Source: Psychrobacillus soli (GTDB lineage Bacteria; Bacillota; Bacilli; Bacillales_A; Planococcaceae). From it: a stretch of 43,730 bases of DNA. This document shows, piece by piece, positions 1 to 7,601 of this stretch. Where the stretch lies: the NCBI RefSeq assembly GCF_006861775.1, contig NZ_VDGG01000013.1:47153-90882 (forward strand), given 5' to 3'. A program made the position numbers and the translations under genes. Below the pieces are notes generated by a model that saw only the letters and a program-made list of their open reading frames with translations, was not told where the DNA came from and ran no database searches. Position 1 is the stretch's first letter. Every line of letters starts with the position of its first letter.

Positions 1-105
1 CCCTAATCCATTTACTGGATTCACATATTCGAAAAAACTGTATAAAATTTTGTTTTTAGCGAGTCGATGCTGATTAAATAGCAATTTTCTTTGATTTTCG
101 GTGCA

Positions 106-174
106 GGCGGCGGGGATGGCTCATCGCTCACCCGGTGGAAAGCGTCCGATTGTAGCGAAAATAACAGCGGTCAT
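106..174 (-). repeat. Interspersed repeat, left copy (inverted relative to right end)
   Basis: Read on the minus strand, about 54 bases (120-174) match 43540-43593 with only four mismatches, and weaker similarity continues to about 106. The core contains GACGCTTTCCACCGGGTGAG. The rest of the 1-269 stretch downstream of lysC shows no gene; it holds only this repeat and the lysC terminator. It looks like a family of mobile or REP-like intergenic repeats, truncated here compared with the right copy. Confidence 0.7.
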
Positions 175-220
175 CTGATAAAGCTTTGTACAACGCATTA
201 TTCCCATTTTGCCCAACTTA

Positions 221-257
221 AACAAGGGACATAACAGTGTTACGACCCTTGTTTTAA
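221..257 (-). terminator. Hairpin terminator after lysC
   Basis: AACAAGGG (221-228) pairs with CCCTTGTT (246-253), and an inner TAACA/TGTTA stem extends it. It lies 13 bases past the lysC stop. The T-run is better on the plus strand, so it may work in both directions. Confidence 0.6.
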
Positions 258-269
258 TTGCTTGTTCAG

Positions 270-755
270 TTATTGCTTAATTGCCAAGTCAAATTCATCA
301 TGTAATGCATTGGCAGCTGGAATCATGTCAGCTTGAGGGATAACAACCGAGACTTTTATCTCAGATGTACTTACCATTTTCACTGGAATATTTTCTTTAC
401 GTAGTCGATCGAACATTTGTGCAGCAACGCCAGGATTAGAAACCATACCTGAACCAACAATGGAAACTTTCGCTAATCCTACCTCAAAATCCGCAAAAGT
501 AAAACCGAGCGTTTTTTTATGCGTTTCTAAAACCGTAATCGCTTCTGCTAATGATTCTTTTTTTATAGAGAACGAAACAGCAGGTCTTACGCCATCCACA
601 ATGGATTGAACAATAATATCTACATTGATATGGTTGTTTGCTAGAGTTGTAAAAATCGATGCCAATGATCCATTAAACGGCACATCATACTCAATTGTTA
701 ATCGCACTATATCCGATTCAAATGCTACTCCACGTACTACTAAATTATTTTCCAC
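270..755 (-). CDS. lysC: Aspartokinase II beta subunit from internal start
   Basis: In B. subtilis the lysC gene makes two in-frame products; the small beta subunit starts inside the gene and contains only the ACT regulatory region. Here codon 246 is GTG (753-755) and the sequence AAGGAGG lies 8 bases upstream (764-770), ideal spacing in the middle of a coding region. The product would be 161 residues, covering both ACT domains. The position agrees with the B. subtilis internal start as I recall it. That the start is used is an inference from the ribosome binding site. Confidence 0.65.
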   Translation of the reverse strand: MENNLVVRGVAFESDIVRLTIEYDVPFNGSLASIFTTLANNHINVDIIVQSIVDGVRPAVSFSIKKESLAEAITVLETHKKTLGFTFADFEVGLAKVSIVGSGMVSNPGVAAQMFDRLRKENIPVKMVSTSEIKVSVVIPQADMIPAANALHDEFDLAIKQ

Positions 756-1490
756 ATCTACTTCCTCCTTCAAAATCGTTCCTTCATTTTCTACATAACT
801 TGAACGTACTCTAAGTGGGATTTTATAGTTTTTTGCGAACTCTACTGCTCGGGGATGAAGTATTCCAGCTCCCAAATTAGCAAGTTCAAGCATTTCATCG
901 TATTCCAATTGCTCTAGCTTACGAGCGTTTGTTACGTACCTTGGATCTGAGGTAAATACGCCTTCTACATCCGTGTATATATCACAAATATCCGCTTCGA
1001 TTGCTACGGCAATTGCAACAGCAGTCGTATCCGAACCACCTCTACCTAAAGTTGTGATTTCCCCACTGTTTGAAATTCCTTGGAAACCAGCGACTATAAC
1101 GACTTTATCCTCGTTTAATAAATTACTAATGTTTGAACCATCCAATTTCTCCACTCTTGCATTTTTATGTACATTATCTGTCACTAGGCCAGCCTGCCAA
1201 CCCGTAAGAGAAACTGCGTTTAATCCTAATGCATTTAATTGAATGGCTAGTAACGCCATTGTCACTTGTTCTCCGGTTGATAGTAGCATGTCCATTTCAC
1301 GTTTGGATGGATTTTCCGTTATTTCATTTGCCAAATTGACCAATTCATCCGTCGCTTTTCCCATCGCTGAGACGACAACTACGATATCATGTCCTTTTTC
1401 TTTTTCCCTACTGATTCTTTTTGCTACGTTTGCAATTTTTTCGGTAGTCCCTACAGAAGTACCGCCGAACTTCATCACAATTTTACTCAT
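270..1490 (-). CDS. lysC: Aspartokinase II, alpha subunit (lysine-sensitive type)
   Basis: Aspartate kinase phosphorylates L-aspartate with ATP, the first step to lysine, diaminopimelate, threonine and methionine. The 406-residue protein starts with the kinase signature KFGGTSVG (residues 7-14), has the GRGGSDTTA nucleotide/substrate loop at 149-157, and ends in two ACT domains (about 260-400) that bind amino-acid effectors. Length fits the Bacillus LysC alpha subunit. An AAGGGAG ribosome binding site precedes the ATG. The gene is monocistronic: a lysine riboswitch (1523-1765) lies upstream and a hairpin terminator follows. An internal GTG with its own strong ribosome binding site is annotated separately as the beta subunit start. 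Feedback by lysine is inferred from the family and the riboswitch. Confidence 0.97.
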   Translation of the reverse strand: MSKIVMKFGGTSVGTTEKIANVAKRISREKEKGHDIVVVVSAMGKATDELVNLANEITENPSKREMDMLLSTGEQVTMALLAIQLNALGLNAVSLTGWQAGLVTDNVHKNARVEKLDGSNISNLLNEDKVVIVAGFQGISNSGEITTLGRGGSDTTAVAIAVAIEADICDIYTDVEGVFTSDPRYVTNARKLEQLEYDEMLELANLGAGILHPRAVEFAKNYKIPLRVRSSYVENEGTILKEEVDVENNLVVRGVAFESDIVRLTIEYDVPFNGSLASIFTTLANNHINVDIIVQSIVDGVRPAVSFSIKKESLAEAITVLETHKKTLGFTFADFEVGLAKVSIVGSGMVSNPGVAAQMFDRLRKENIPVKMVSTSEIKVSVVIPQADMIPAANALHDEFDLAIKQ

Positions 1491-1522
1491 GCATATCTGC
1501 TCCCTTGTTTGTCTGTTAGGAT

Positions 1523-1765
1523 AAAAAAATGCTTTTCACATATTGTGAAAAGCATTGTCTCATACACGGTCAATAAATGTCCATGTGAGATAGCCCTCCA
1601 GAATACTGAATTCTGACAATCCTACATTTATTCAATGCAGAACCAACCTAGAATAGGAAAAGCTATTCTACGTTTCGGCGAATGACCCTTTCCATTAGCG
1701 ATAATCGGATCTTTTCACCCTGTCGCTAAGTACTCTTGTCAGTTCGCACCTCTATCTTCACTTTG
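1523..1765 (-). promoter_or_regulatory. Lysine riboswitch (L-box) with terminator, lysC leader
   Basis: On the minus strand the leader has the conserved L-box pieces in order: a P1 strand (AGATAG, about 1750-1756), GAGGTGCGAAC, GAGTAC, GGAAAGGG followed by the CGCCGAAAC block (about 1670-1680), and a closing P1 strand CTATCTCAC near 1585. A 13-bp perfect stem (1528-1540 with 1544-1556) followed by seven T residues forms the terminator about 30 bases before the lysC start. Lysine binding should favour termination. This explains the 330-base gap between uvrC and lysC. Confidence 0.93.
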
Positions 1766-1819
1766 TAATAGTGAATATTAAATTGTTATTACCATAACAC
1801 AAGAAGATTCAGAAGACAA

Positions 1820-3595
1820 TTACTTTTTCTGAAAATGGTCCATCATTAAGTCCGCTAACTTACTAGAAAGCCCTGCTTCTATAAATTCTTCCTTCGTCGC
1901 AGCTTGCATTTTCTTAATTGATCCGAAATGCTTTAGTAATAATTTTTTCCGCTTTGGACCGATTCCTTCTACCCCGTCTAAAGAAGAAGCAATCGTATGT
2001 TTACCTCTTTGTTGGCGATGGAATGTAATAGCAAATCGGTGGACTTCATCTTGAATACGCTGCAACAAGTAAAAAGCTTCACTCGTTCGTTTCATCGGAA
2101 TTACTTCGATTGGATTTCCATATAAAAGTTGAGACGTTTGATGCTTCCCATCTTTTGCAAGACCAGCAATCGGTATATCTAAACCTAACTCATCTTCTAA
2201 AATTTCGCGAGCTGCTTCTATCTGTCCTTTTCCTCCATCAATAATGATTAAATCTGGTAAAGGTAGATTTTCTTTTAATGCACGTGTGTACCTTCTGCGG
2301 ACAACTTCCCGCATTGCACCATAATCATCATGTTTGGCAGCAGTTTTCGTTTTATATTTTCGGTAATCTTTTTTAAATGCTTTTCCATCCACAAAAACAA
2401 CCATAGCAGAAACCGCGTCTGTTCCATGGATATGGGAGTTATCAAAAGCTTCCATGCGACTTGGTGTTGCGATGCCCATTAAATTTCCTAATTCTTCAAC
2501 AGCGCCGATTGTACGCTCTTCTTGTCTTTCGATTAAATGGAATTTTTCACTTAGTGCCAGCACTGCATTTTTTTCGGCAAGTTCGACTAAGTTTTTTTTC
2601 AATCCTCTTTGTGGTGTAATTACTTTCATTTCCAATAATTCGGACGCTAACTCGAGGTCTGTATTTGGTGGAACGTACACTTCTTTTGGCTTAATATGTT
2701 CCTGTTTTGCATAAAACTGCCCTAAAAACGTTAAAAACTCTTCTTCAGGATCACGGTATAAAGGAAACAAAGAGACATCTCTTTCGATTAGTTTTCCTTG
2801 TCTGATAAAGAAAACTTGGACACACATCCAACCTTTATCCACGGTATAACCAAATATATCTCGGCTCGTAAAATCATTAATCGTAATTTTTTGTTTTTCC
2901 ATGATCATTTCGATATTCGAAATTTGATCTCGATATTCTTTTGCCCGTTCAAATTCTAGATCCGCTGCGGCCTCTTGCATTTTCTGAGATAAGTCTTTTT
3001 TTACTTGGGCATAACCACCGTTTAAAAAACTTGTAATTTCGTCGGTCATTTTTTTATACGTGGAATCTTCAATTTCCTTTACACAAGGAGCAAGACATTG
3101 CCCTAAATGATAATACAAGCATACGCGATCTGGTAATTTCCCACATTTTCTTAGTGGGTAAATTCGATCTAATAATTTTTTCGTTTCATTCGCTGCATGA
3201 GCATTTGGGTATGGACCAAAATATTTTCCTTTGTCTTTTTTTACTTGTCTTGTAATGATTAACTTTGGATTTTTTTCGGCTGTAATTTTAATGTATGGAT
3301 ACGTTTTATCGTCTTTTAACATGATATTGTATTTGGGGTCATGTTTTTTTATGAGATGCAGCTCCAGAATAAGCGCTTCTATTTCGGACGATGTAACGAT
3401 ATATTCAAAATCAACTATTTCTTGCACTAATCTTTGCGTTTTCCCATCGTGTGATCCTGTAAAATAGGAACGAACACGATTTTTTAATATTTTCGCTTTG
3501 CCAACATAAATAATCGTTCCTTGTCGATCTTTCATCAAATAGCAACCAGGATCCTCTGGTAAGATTGCACACTTTCGCTCTATCAAATCATTCAT
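1820..3595 (-). CDS. uvrC: UvrABC excision nuclease subunit C
   Basis: UvrC makes both incisions around bulky DNA lesions after UvrA and UvrB have loaded. The 591-residue protein has an N-terminal GIY-YIG nuclease domain (about 13-90, with GCYLM and IIYVGKAK), a Cys-containing middle region, a UVR/UvrB-binding motif ([13 protein letters not shown], about 213-225), an RNase H-like endonuclease domain (AFDNSHIHG near 383 and IIIDGGKG near 450), and a C-terminal helix-hairpin-helix ([11 protein letters not shown], about 541-551). The length is normal. It lies downstream of trxA, separated by a hairpin terminator, as in B. subtilis. The ATG start has an AGGTGAT ribosome binding site. Confidence 0.97.
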   Translation of the reverse strand: MNDLIERKCAILPEDPGCYLMKDRQGTIIYVGKAKILKNRVRSYFTGSHDGKTQRLVQEIVDFEYIVTSSEIEALILELHLIKKHDPKYNIMLKDDKTYPYIKITAEKNPKLIITRQVKKDKGKYFGPYPNAHAANETKKLLDRIYPLRKCGKLPDRVCLYYHLGQCLAPCVKEIEDSTYKKMTDEITSFLNGGYAQVKKDLSQKMQEAAADLEFERAKEYRDQISNIEMIMEKQKITINDFTSRDIFGYTVDKGWMCVQVFFIRQGKLIERDVSLFPLYRDPEEEFLTFLGQFYAKQEHIKPKEVYVPPNTDLELASELLEMKVITPQRGLKKNLVELAEKNAVLALSEKFHLIERQEERTIGAVEELGNLMGIATPSRMEAFDNSHIHGTDAVSAMVVFVDGKAFKKDYRKYKTKTAAKHDDYGAMREVVRRRYTRALKENLPLPDLIIIDGGKGQIEAAREILEDELGLDIPIAGLAKDGKHQTSQLLYGNPIEVIPMKRTSEAFYLLQRIQDEVHRFAITFHRQQRGKHTIASSLDGVEGIGPKRKKLLLKHFGSIKKMQAATKEEFIEAGLSSKLADLMMDHFQKK

Positions 3596-3609
3596 GTTAT
3601 CACCTGTTT

Positions 3610-3642
3610 AAAAAAACCGGGCACCCTAGCGGACCCGGTTTT
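3610..3642 (-). terminator. Terminator between trxA and uvrC
   Basis: AAACCGGG pairs with CCCGGTTT (3614-3621 with 3634-3641) and a T-run follows on the minus strand. It lies directly after the trxA stop codon. Confidence 0.85.
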
Positions 3643-3645
3643 ATA

Positions 3646-3960
3646 TTATGCGTTTTTTTCTACAAATTGTACTAATGCTTCTTTTGGTTGGAAACCAACA
3701 GCTTTGTCTACTGGTTGACCATCCTTAAATAATACTAGCGTTGGGATAGACATAATACCAAATTGACTAGCAGTTGCTTGGTTTTCATCTACATCTACTT
3801 TTACGATTTTTACTTTATCGCTCATTTCAGCGTCCATTTCTTCTAGTACAGGAGCAATCATTTTACAAGGACCACACCATGTTGCCCAAAAATCTACTAA
3901 TACTAATCCTTCCTCAATTTCTTGTGAGAAAGTCTGATCTGTTCCGTGAACTATTGCCAT
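3646..3960 (-). CDS. trxA: Thioredoxin A
   Basis: This is a small cytoplasmic disulfide reductase that is reduced by thioredoxin reductase and serves ribonucleotide reductase, methionine sulfoxide reductases and others. The 104-residue product has the WCGPC active site (about residues 28-32) in the usual [11 protein letters not shown] context and the cis-proline motif SIPTLVLF near 74-81. Length and motif match the Bacillus TrxA. It has a strong AGGAGG-type ribosome binding site, its own extended -10 promoter (3994-3999) and terminators on both sides, so it is probably transcribed alone as well as after etfA. Confidence 0.97.
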   Translation of the reverse strand: MAIVHGTDQTFSQEIEEGLVLVDFWATWCGPCKMIAPVLEEMDAEMSDKVKIVKVDVDENQATASQFGIMSIPTLVLFKDGQPVDKAVGFQPKEALVQFVEKNA

Positions 3961-3993
3961 TAAAAAATTCCTCCTTTGGTTAACTATAACTAG

Positions 3994-4002
3994 ATTATAG
4001 CA
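3994..4002 (-). promoter_or_regulatory. Extended -10 promoter for trxA
   Basis: On the minus strand the sequence TGCTATAAT forms an extended -10 element (TG-N-TATAAT), about 35 bases before the trxA ATG. No good -35 box is visible, which is common for extended -10 promoters. It is probably read by the main sigma factor. Confidence 0.55.
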
Positions 4003-4040
4003 GACTCATAATGCTACATCTACATATTAGCTTACAAGTA

Positions 4041-4071
4041 AAAGCTCGGCTCTAAAAATGAGCCGAGTCCT
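4041..4071 (-). terminator. Terminator after etfA
   Basis: CTCGGCTC pairs with GAGCCGAG (4045-4052 with 4060-4067), followed on the minus strand by a short T-run. It ends the fatty-acid oxidation transcript before trxA. Confidence 0.7.
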
Positions 4072-4073
4072 TG

Positions 4074-5051
4074 TTAGGCATTTACTTTTAGTTGTTTAAA
4101 TTCTTCCGTAAGCAGTGGGATAACTTCAAATAAATCCCCAACGATTCCGTAGTCTGCCACTTTGAAAATATTTGCTTCTGGATCTTTGTTGATCGCTACA
4201 ATAATTTTCGAGTTCGACATACCAGCTAAATGTTGAATCGCTCCGGAAATACCTGCTGCAATATAAAGATCTGGCGTTACAACTTTACCAGTTTGTCCAA
4301 TTTGAAGAGAATAATCACAGTAATCAGCATCACATGCACCACGAGAAGCTCCAACCGCTCCACCTAATACGTCCGCAAGCTCTTTTAAAGGAGCAAAACC
4401 TTCTTCACTTTTCACACCACGACCACCAGCGATAACTACTTTTGCTTCAGATAAATCTACACCTTCAGAAGATTTACGAACTACTTCTTTAATAATTGTG
4501 CGAAGGTTTGTAATATCTACTGATAGTGAAGAGACATCCGCAACTTTACTTGCCTCTTTTGCAAGTGGTGCGATATTGTTTGGGCGAATCGTTATGAATT
4601 CAATACCATCTTTTACTTTCACTTTTTCGAAAGCTTTACCAGAGTAAATTGGGCGGATGTAAACTGCCGCCTCGCCTTCTCCTTCAATAGATGTTACATC
4701 AGATACTAGTCCAATCTGTAATTTACTTGCAATTTTTGGTGAAATATCTTTCCCTAAAGCGGTATGTCCGAATACGATTGCTTCTGGATCCTCTTGTTCA
4801 ATTACAGCAAGCAATGCTTGTCCATAACCGTCGGATGTATATTGTTTTAAATGTGGATGCTCAACCGTAATTACACGATCTGCACCATATTTTCCAAGTT
4901 CCGATGCTAGATCTTTCACTGAATCTCCTAATAGAACGCTAACTACTTCTCCGCCATTTGAAATTTGTTTTCCAGCAGCGATTGCTTCATAAGAGACATT
5001 ACGTAGAGCACCTTCACGCGCCTCCGCAAGTACTAATACTTTTTTAGACAT
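4074..5051 (-). CDS. etfA: Electron transfer flavoprotein alpha subunit
   Basis: EtfA and EtfB form the FAD-containing heterodimer that takes electrons from acyl-CoA dehydrogenases to the respiratory chain. The 325-residue protein has the C-terminal FAD-binding domain with the signature ASRGACDADYC (about 233-243), QIGQTGKVV (about 249-257) and GISGAIQHLAGM (about 266-277), which are typical of EtfA. The N-terminal part is the adenine-nucleotide-alpha-hydrolase-like fold. It is downstream of etfB but separated by about 200 bases that contain a structured interspersed repeat, unusual for this normally tight pair. The ATG has an AGGGGG ribosome binding site. Membership of the FadR-controlled beta-oxidation group is inferred from B. 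subtilis. Confidence 0.96.
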   Translation of the reverse strand: MSKKVLVLAEAREGALRNVSYEAIAAGKQISNGGEVVSVLLGDSVKDLASELGKYGADRVITVEHPHLKQYTSDGYGQALLAVIEQEDPEAIVFGHTALGKDISPKIASKLQIGLVSDVTSIEGEGEAAVYIRPIYSGKAFEKVKVKDGIEFITIRPNNIAPLAKEASKVADVSSLSVDITNLRTIIKEVVRKSSEGVDLSEAKVVIAGGRGVKSEEGFAPLKELADVLGGAVGASRGACDADYCDYSLQIGQTGKVVTPDLYIAAGISGAIQHLAGMSNSKIIVAINKDPEANIFKVADYGIVGDLFEVIPLLTEEFKQLKVNA

Positions 5052-5078
5052 ATTCTTTTCCCCCTAGTTTAAGTTAAT

Positions 5079-5248
5079 ATTCGAATCAATTACGCCTCGG
5101 CGTAATTGCGTCCAGATTTTGAATTGCGCTTGCGCAATTAACTCCCTTCAAAATCTGTGACATCCGCCGGAGGCTTAATTTGAATCAGCGGTTATTATTT
5201 GCGACGAGCTTGCGCAGGTGCAGTGAGTTTGTACTTCCTCTGATTCAA
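5079..5248 (+). repeat. Structured interspersed repeat, copy A (etfB-etfA spacer)
   Basis: The element begins with TTACGCCTCGGCGTAATTGC (a hairpin), then AGATTTT, then the hairpin AATTGCGCTTGCGCAATT, then AAAATCTGTGACATCCGCCG and GGAGGCTTAA, and ends in arms TTGAATCAG and CTGATTCAA that pair with each other. The same layout with different but still pairing stem sequences occurs at 9401-9595, and a shortened version at 14332-14420. It sits inside the transcribed etf operon. It is probably a mobile or structured-RNA repeat. Confidence 0.75.
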
Positions 5249-5249
5249 G

Positions 5250-6023
5250 TTAAACGACTTTTGCTTCCGAATGTAGTAAGTGAACTAACTCTTTCACTTG
5301 ATCAGCTAGCTCGCCTTCTAATACTTTTCCCGCTTCCTTTTTAGGAGGTAAATAAATTTCTAGTGTTTCTATTTTCGCTTCTACATCATCTTCATCTATA
5401 TCTAAATCATCTAGTTCAACTTCATCTAATGGTTTTTTCTTTGCTTTCATAATGCCAGGTAGAGAAGGGTAGCGTGGTTCATTTAACCCTTGTTGTGCTG
5501 TAACTAAAAGTGGTAAAGATGTTTCAAGGATTTCCGTATCCCCTTCCACGTCACGTTTGATCGTTACAGTTGTTCCATCAATTTCAAGATTTGTAATTGT
5601 AGTAACGTAATTAATGCCTAAAGCTTCCGCAACGCGTGGTCCAACTTGTCCAGATCCACCATCAATTGCAACATTACCAGCCAATATTAAATCAGCATTT
5701 TTATCTTTTAAGTATTCCGAAATGATATAAGCAGCTGTAAACTGATCCATTTCCTCTACATCATCTTCTATATTAATAAGTACGGCTTTGTCAGCTCCCA
5801 TTGCAAGTGCTGTACGAAGTTGTTTTTCCGCATCTTCCCCGCCCATTGTAAGAACTGTTACTTCTCCACCTTGTGCGTCGCGAACTTGAATTGCTTCCTC
5901 AATCGCATATTCGTCGTAAGGATTGATGATGAATTCTGCTCCATCTTCTTGGATTTTACCGCCACTTACTACGATTTTTTCTTCTGTATCAAATGTGCGT
6001 TTCACTAAAACATAAATGTTCAT
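5250..6023 (-). CDS. etfB: Electron transfer flavoprotein beta subunit
   Basis: This is the partner of EtfA; it carries the AMP site and the contact surface for acyl-CoA dehydrogenases. The 257-residue product has family motifs including NPYDEYAIEEA (about 34-44), VLTMGGEDAEKQLRTALAMG (about 57-76), GNVAIDGGSGQVGPRVAE (about 116-133) and the recognition-loop region with RYPSLPGIMKAKKKP (about 184-198). Length is normal. It starts 27 bases after the enoyl-CoA hydratase stop, with an AGGGGAGGAT ribosome binding site, so it is co-transcribed with fadR and fadB. The repeat in the spacer before etfA may alter the EtfB:EtfA expression ratio (inference). Confidence 0.96.
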   Translation of the reverse strand: MNIYVLVKRTFDTEEKIVVSGGKIQEDGAEFIINPYDEYAIEEAIQVRDAQGGEVTVLTMGGEDAEKQLRTALAMGADKAVLINIEDDVEEMDQFTAAYIISEYLKDKNADLILAGNVAIDGGSGQVGPRVAEALGINYVTTITNLEIDGTTVTIKRDVEGDTEILETSLPLLVTAQQGLNEPRYPSLPGIMKAKKKPLDEVELDDLDIDEDDVEAKIETLEIYLPPKKEAGKVLEGELADQVKELVHLLHSEAKVV

Positions 6024-6049
6024 TTAGTTATCCTCCCCTAGCTTAATAA

Positions 6050-6823
6050 TTACTTGCCTTTAAAAACAGGTTCTCTTTTTTCTAAAAATGCAGAAATTCC
6101 TTCTTTTGCATCGTCTGAAACAAAAACGCTTCCAAAAATATTTGCTTCTGCTCGAACACCTTCATAATAAGAGGCTGGTTTTATATATTGGAGCATTTCT
6201 AAGGCTGCTTTTACAGCAATCGGGCTTTTCTTTGCAATCTTAACTGCAAGTTCTTGTGCACGACTAAATAACTCTTCTTCCGGATATGCGTGATTGGCTA
6301 GGCCAATTTTAGCTGCTTCTGTTCCACTGATTGGATCGCTCGTTAACAGCAATTCTGCCGCTTTCGCAAATCCAACATACCGCGGAAGTCGCTGAGTTCC
6401 AGCAAAACCAGGTATTAAACCTAATTGTAGTTCTGGAAGCCCCAGTTTAGCATTTTCCGAAACAAGACGTATATGACAGCTCATCGCTAATTCTAGACCG
6501 CCACCAAGTGCAGCTCCATGAATTGCAGCGATAACCGGTTTCGGAAATCGTTCCAGTCTTTCGAAAATCACTTGTCCACTTTCTGCCAATTCAGAAAATT
6601 CTTCCCCTGTAGAAACGGAAGTAAATTCTTTAATATCTGCACCAGCAGAAAAGAATCTTCCTTCTCCTTTAAGTAACAGAACACGAACAGCATCATCATT
6701 TTCAAATGCATCTAAAAGATCATTAATCTCTAAAATTACCCCTCTTGCAAGCGCATTTGCTGGTGGACGATTTAGTGTAACAGTAGCTACACCACCTTCA
6801 ATTTCCCATGACAAAAATCCCAT
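6050..6823 (-). CDS. fadB: Enoyl-CoA hydratase (crotonase family, beta-oxidation)
   Basis: It hydrates trans-2-enoyl-CoA to 3-hydroxyacyl-CoA in beta-oxidation. The 257-residue protein carries the crotonase oxyanion-hole motif AGADIKEF (about 59-66), [12 protein letters not shown] (about 108-119) with the first catalytic Glu, and [16 protein letters not shown] (about 128-143) with the second. Both acidic residues are kept, so hydratase activity is expected rather than one of the other crotonase reactions. It lies 18 bases after fadR and just before etfB, as in the B. subtilis fadR-fadB-etfB-etfA operon. The ATG follows AAAGGGG. The symbol follows B. subtilis usage and does not imply the two-domain E. 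coli FadB. Confidence 0.92.
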   Translation of the reverse strand: MGFLSWEIEGGVATVTLNRPPANALARGVILEINDLLDAFENDDAVRVLLLKGEGRFFSAGADIKEFTSVSTGEEFSELAESGQVIFERLERFPKPVIAAIHGAALGGGLELAMSCHIRLVSENAKLGLPELQLGLIPGFAGTQRLPRYVGFAKAAELLLTSDPISGTEAAKIGLANHAYPEEELFSRAQELAVKIAKKSPIAVKAALEMLQYIKPASYYEGVRAEANIFGSVFVSDDAKEGISAFLEKREPVFKGK

Positions 6824-6841
6824 TCAATCACTTCCCCTTTG

Positions 6842-7423
6842 TTATGCTTTTATAGCATTCAATAATAGACGATGTACTTTTGGGGTCAAGTCTACAAGAT
6901 TATATTTATACTCGTTCATGACCCAAGTAGTTGTCGTCTCATCTATTGTACCAAAAATCATTTGTCTTGCTAAACGAATATCTATTATTTGCTCAAATTC
7001 TCCATTTTCAATACCTTCCCTTAAAATGGAATCTAGTAATATTAAGTAATTTTTTAATATGGTATTAATACGGAGACGTAGGGCCAAATTTGACTGTCTC
7101 AATTCTAACTGAGTAACAGTTGCTAAATGATGGTCACTTGCCAGTACACTAAAATGATTTTCGATCATTTTAAATAATTTCTCAGAAGCGCTAGCATCTA
7201 TTTCAATTATTTGTTGTAAATTTTCTACGAAAACCTCCATTTTTTCTTCAAATACGGAGATTAAAATGTCTTCTTTGTTTTTAAAATACAAATAAATTGT
7301 TCCATCTGCTACGCCAGCCTGTTTCGCAATTTTAGAAACTTGTGACTGATGATAACCATTTTCTGCAATTACAATAATGGCTGCATCTATAATTTGCTTA
7401 TATTTTGGTTTGTCCTTTTTCAA
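6842..7423 (-). CDS. fadR: TetR-family fatty-acid degradation repressor FadR
   Basis: FadR represses beta-oxidation genes and is released by long-chain acyl-CoA. The 193-residue protein has an N-terminal TetR helix-turn-helix (about 20-50, AGVADGTIYLYFKNKEDIL) nearly identical to the B. subtilis FadR sequence as I recall it, and a C-terminal ligand domain. I chose a TTG start at 7421-7423 because GGTGGTG lies 6 bases upstream, and the product then starts MKKDKPKYKQ like B. subtilis FadR; the longest frame would begin at an in-frame TTG at 7438. A perfect FadR operator (7511-7528) lies 88 bases upstream, which indicates autoregulation of the fadR-fadB-etfBA transcript. Confidence 0.93.
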   Translation of the reverse strand: MKKDKPKYKQIIDAAIIVIAENGYHQSQVSKIAKQAGVADGTIYLYFKNKEDILISVFEEKMEVFVENLQQIIEIDASASEKLFKMIENHFSVLASDHHLATVTQLELRQSNLALRLRINTILKNYLILLDSILREGIENGEFEQIIDIRLARQMIFGTIDETTTTWVMNEYKYNLVDLTPKVHRLLLNAIKA

Positions 7424-7510
7424 TGAATTCACCACCAATTAATCAAGTACGCGAAAGGCCCTTACTAATTCAACTTAAGCTTGTAACTATGGTTGAACAA
7501 AGTAAAAATA

Positions 7511-7528
7511 TGAATGACTATTCATTCA
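7511..7528. promoter_or_regulatory. FadR operator upstream of fadR
   Basis: TGAATGACTATTCATTCA agrees at every position with the B. subtilis FadR consensus TGAATGAMTANTCATTCA. It lies between lcfA and fadR, upstream of the fadR-fadB-etfBA genes. This is direct support for FadR autoregulation. Confidence 0.88.
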
Positions 7529-7601
7529 TATTTTTATATTATATTTAATTTTCAGTATTGTCAACATACAAATTAATTCTATCATAACAACACTAGGAAG
7601 T

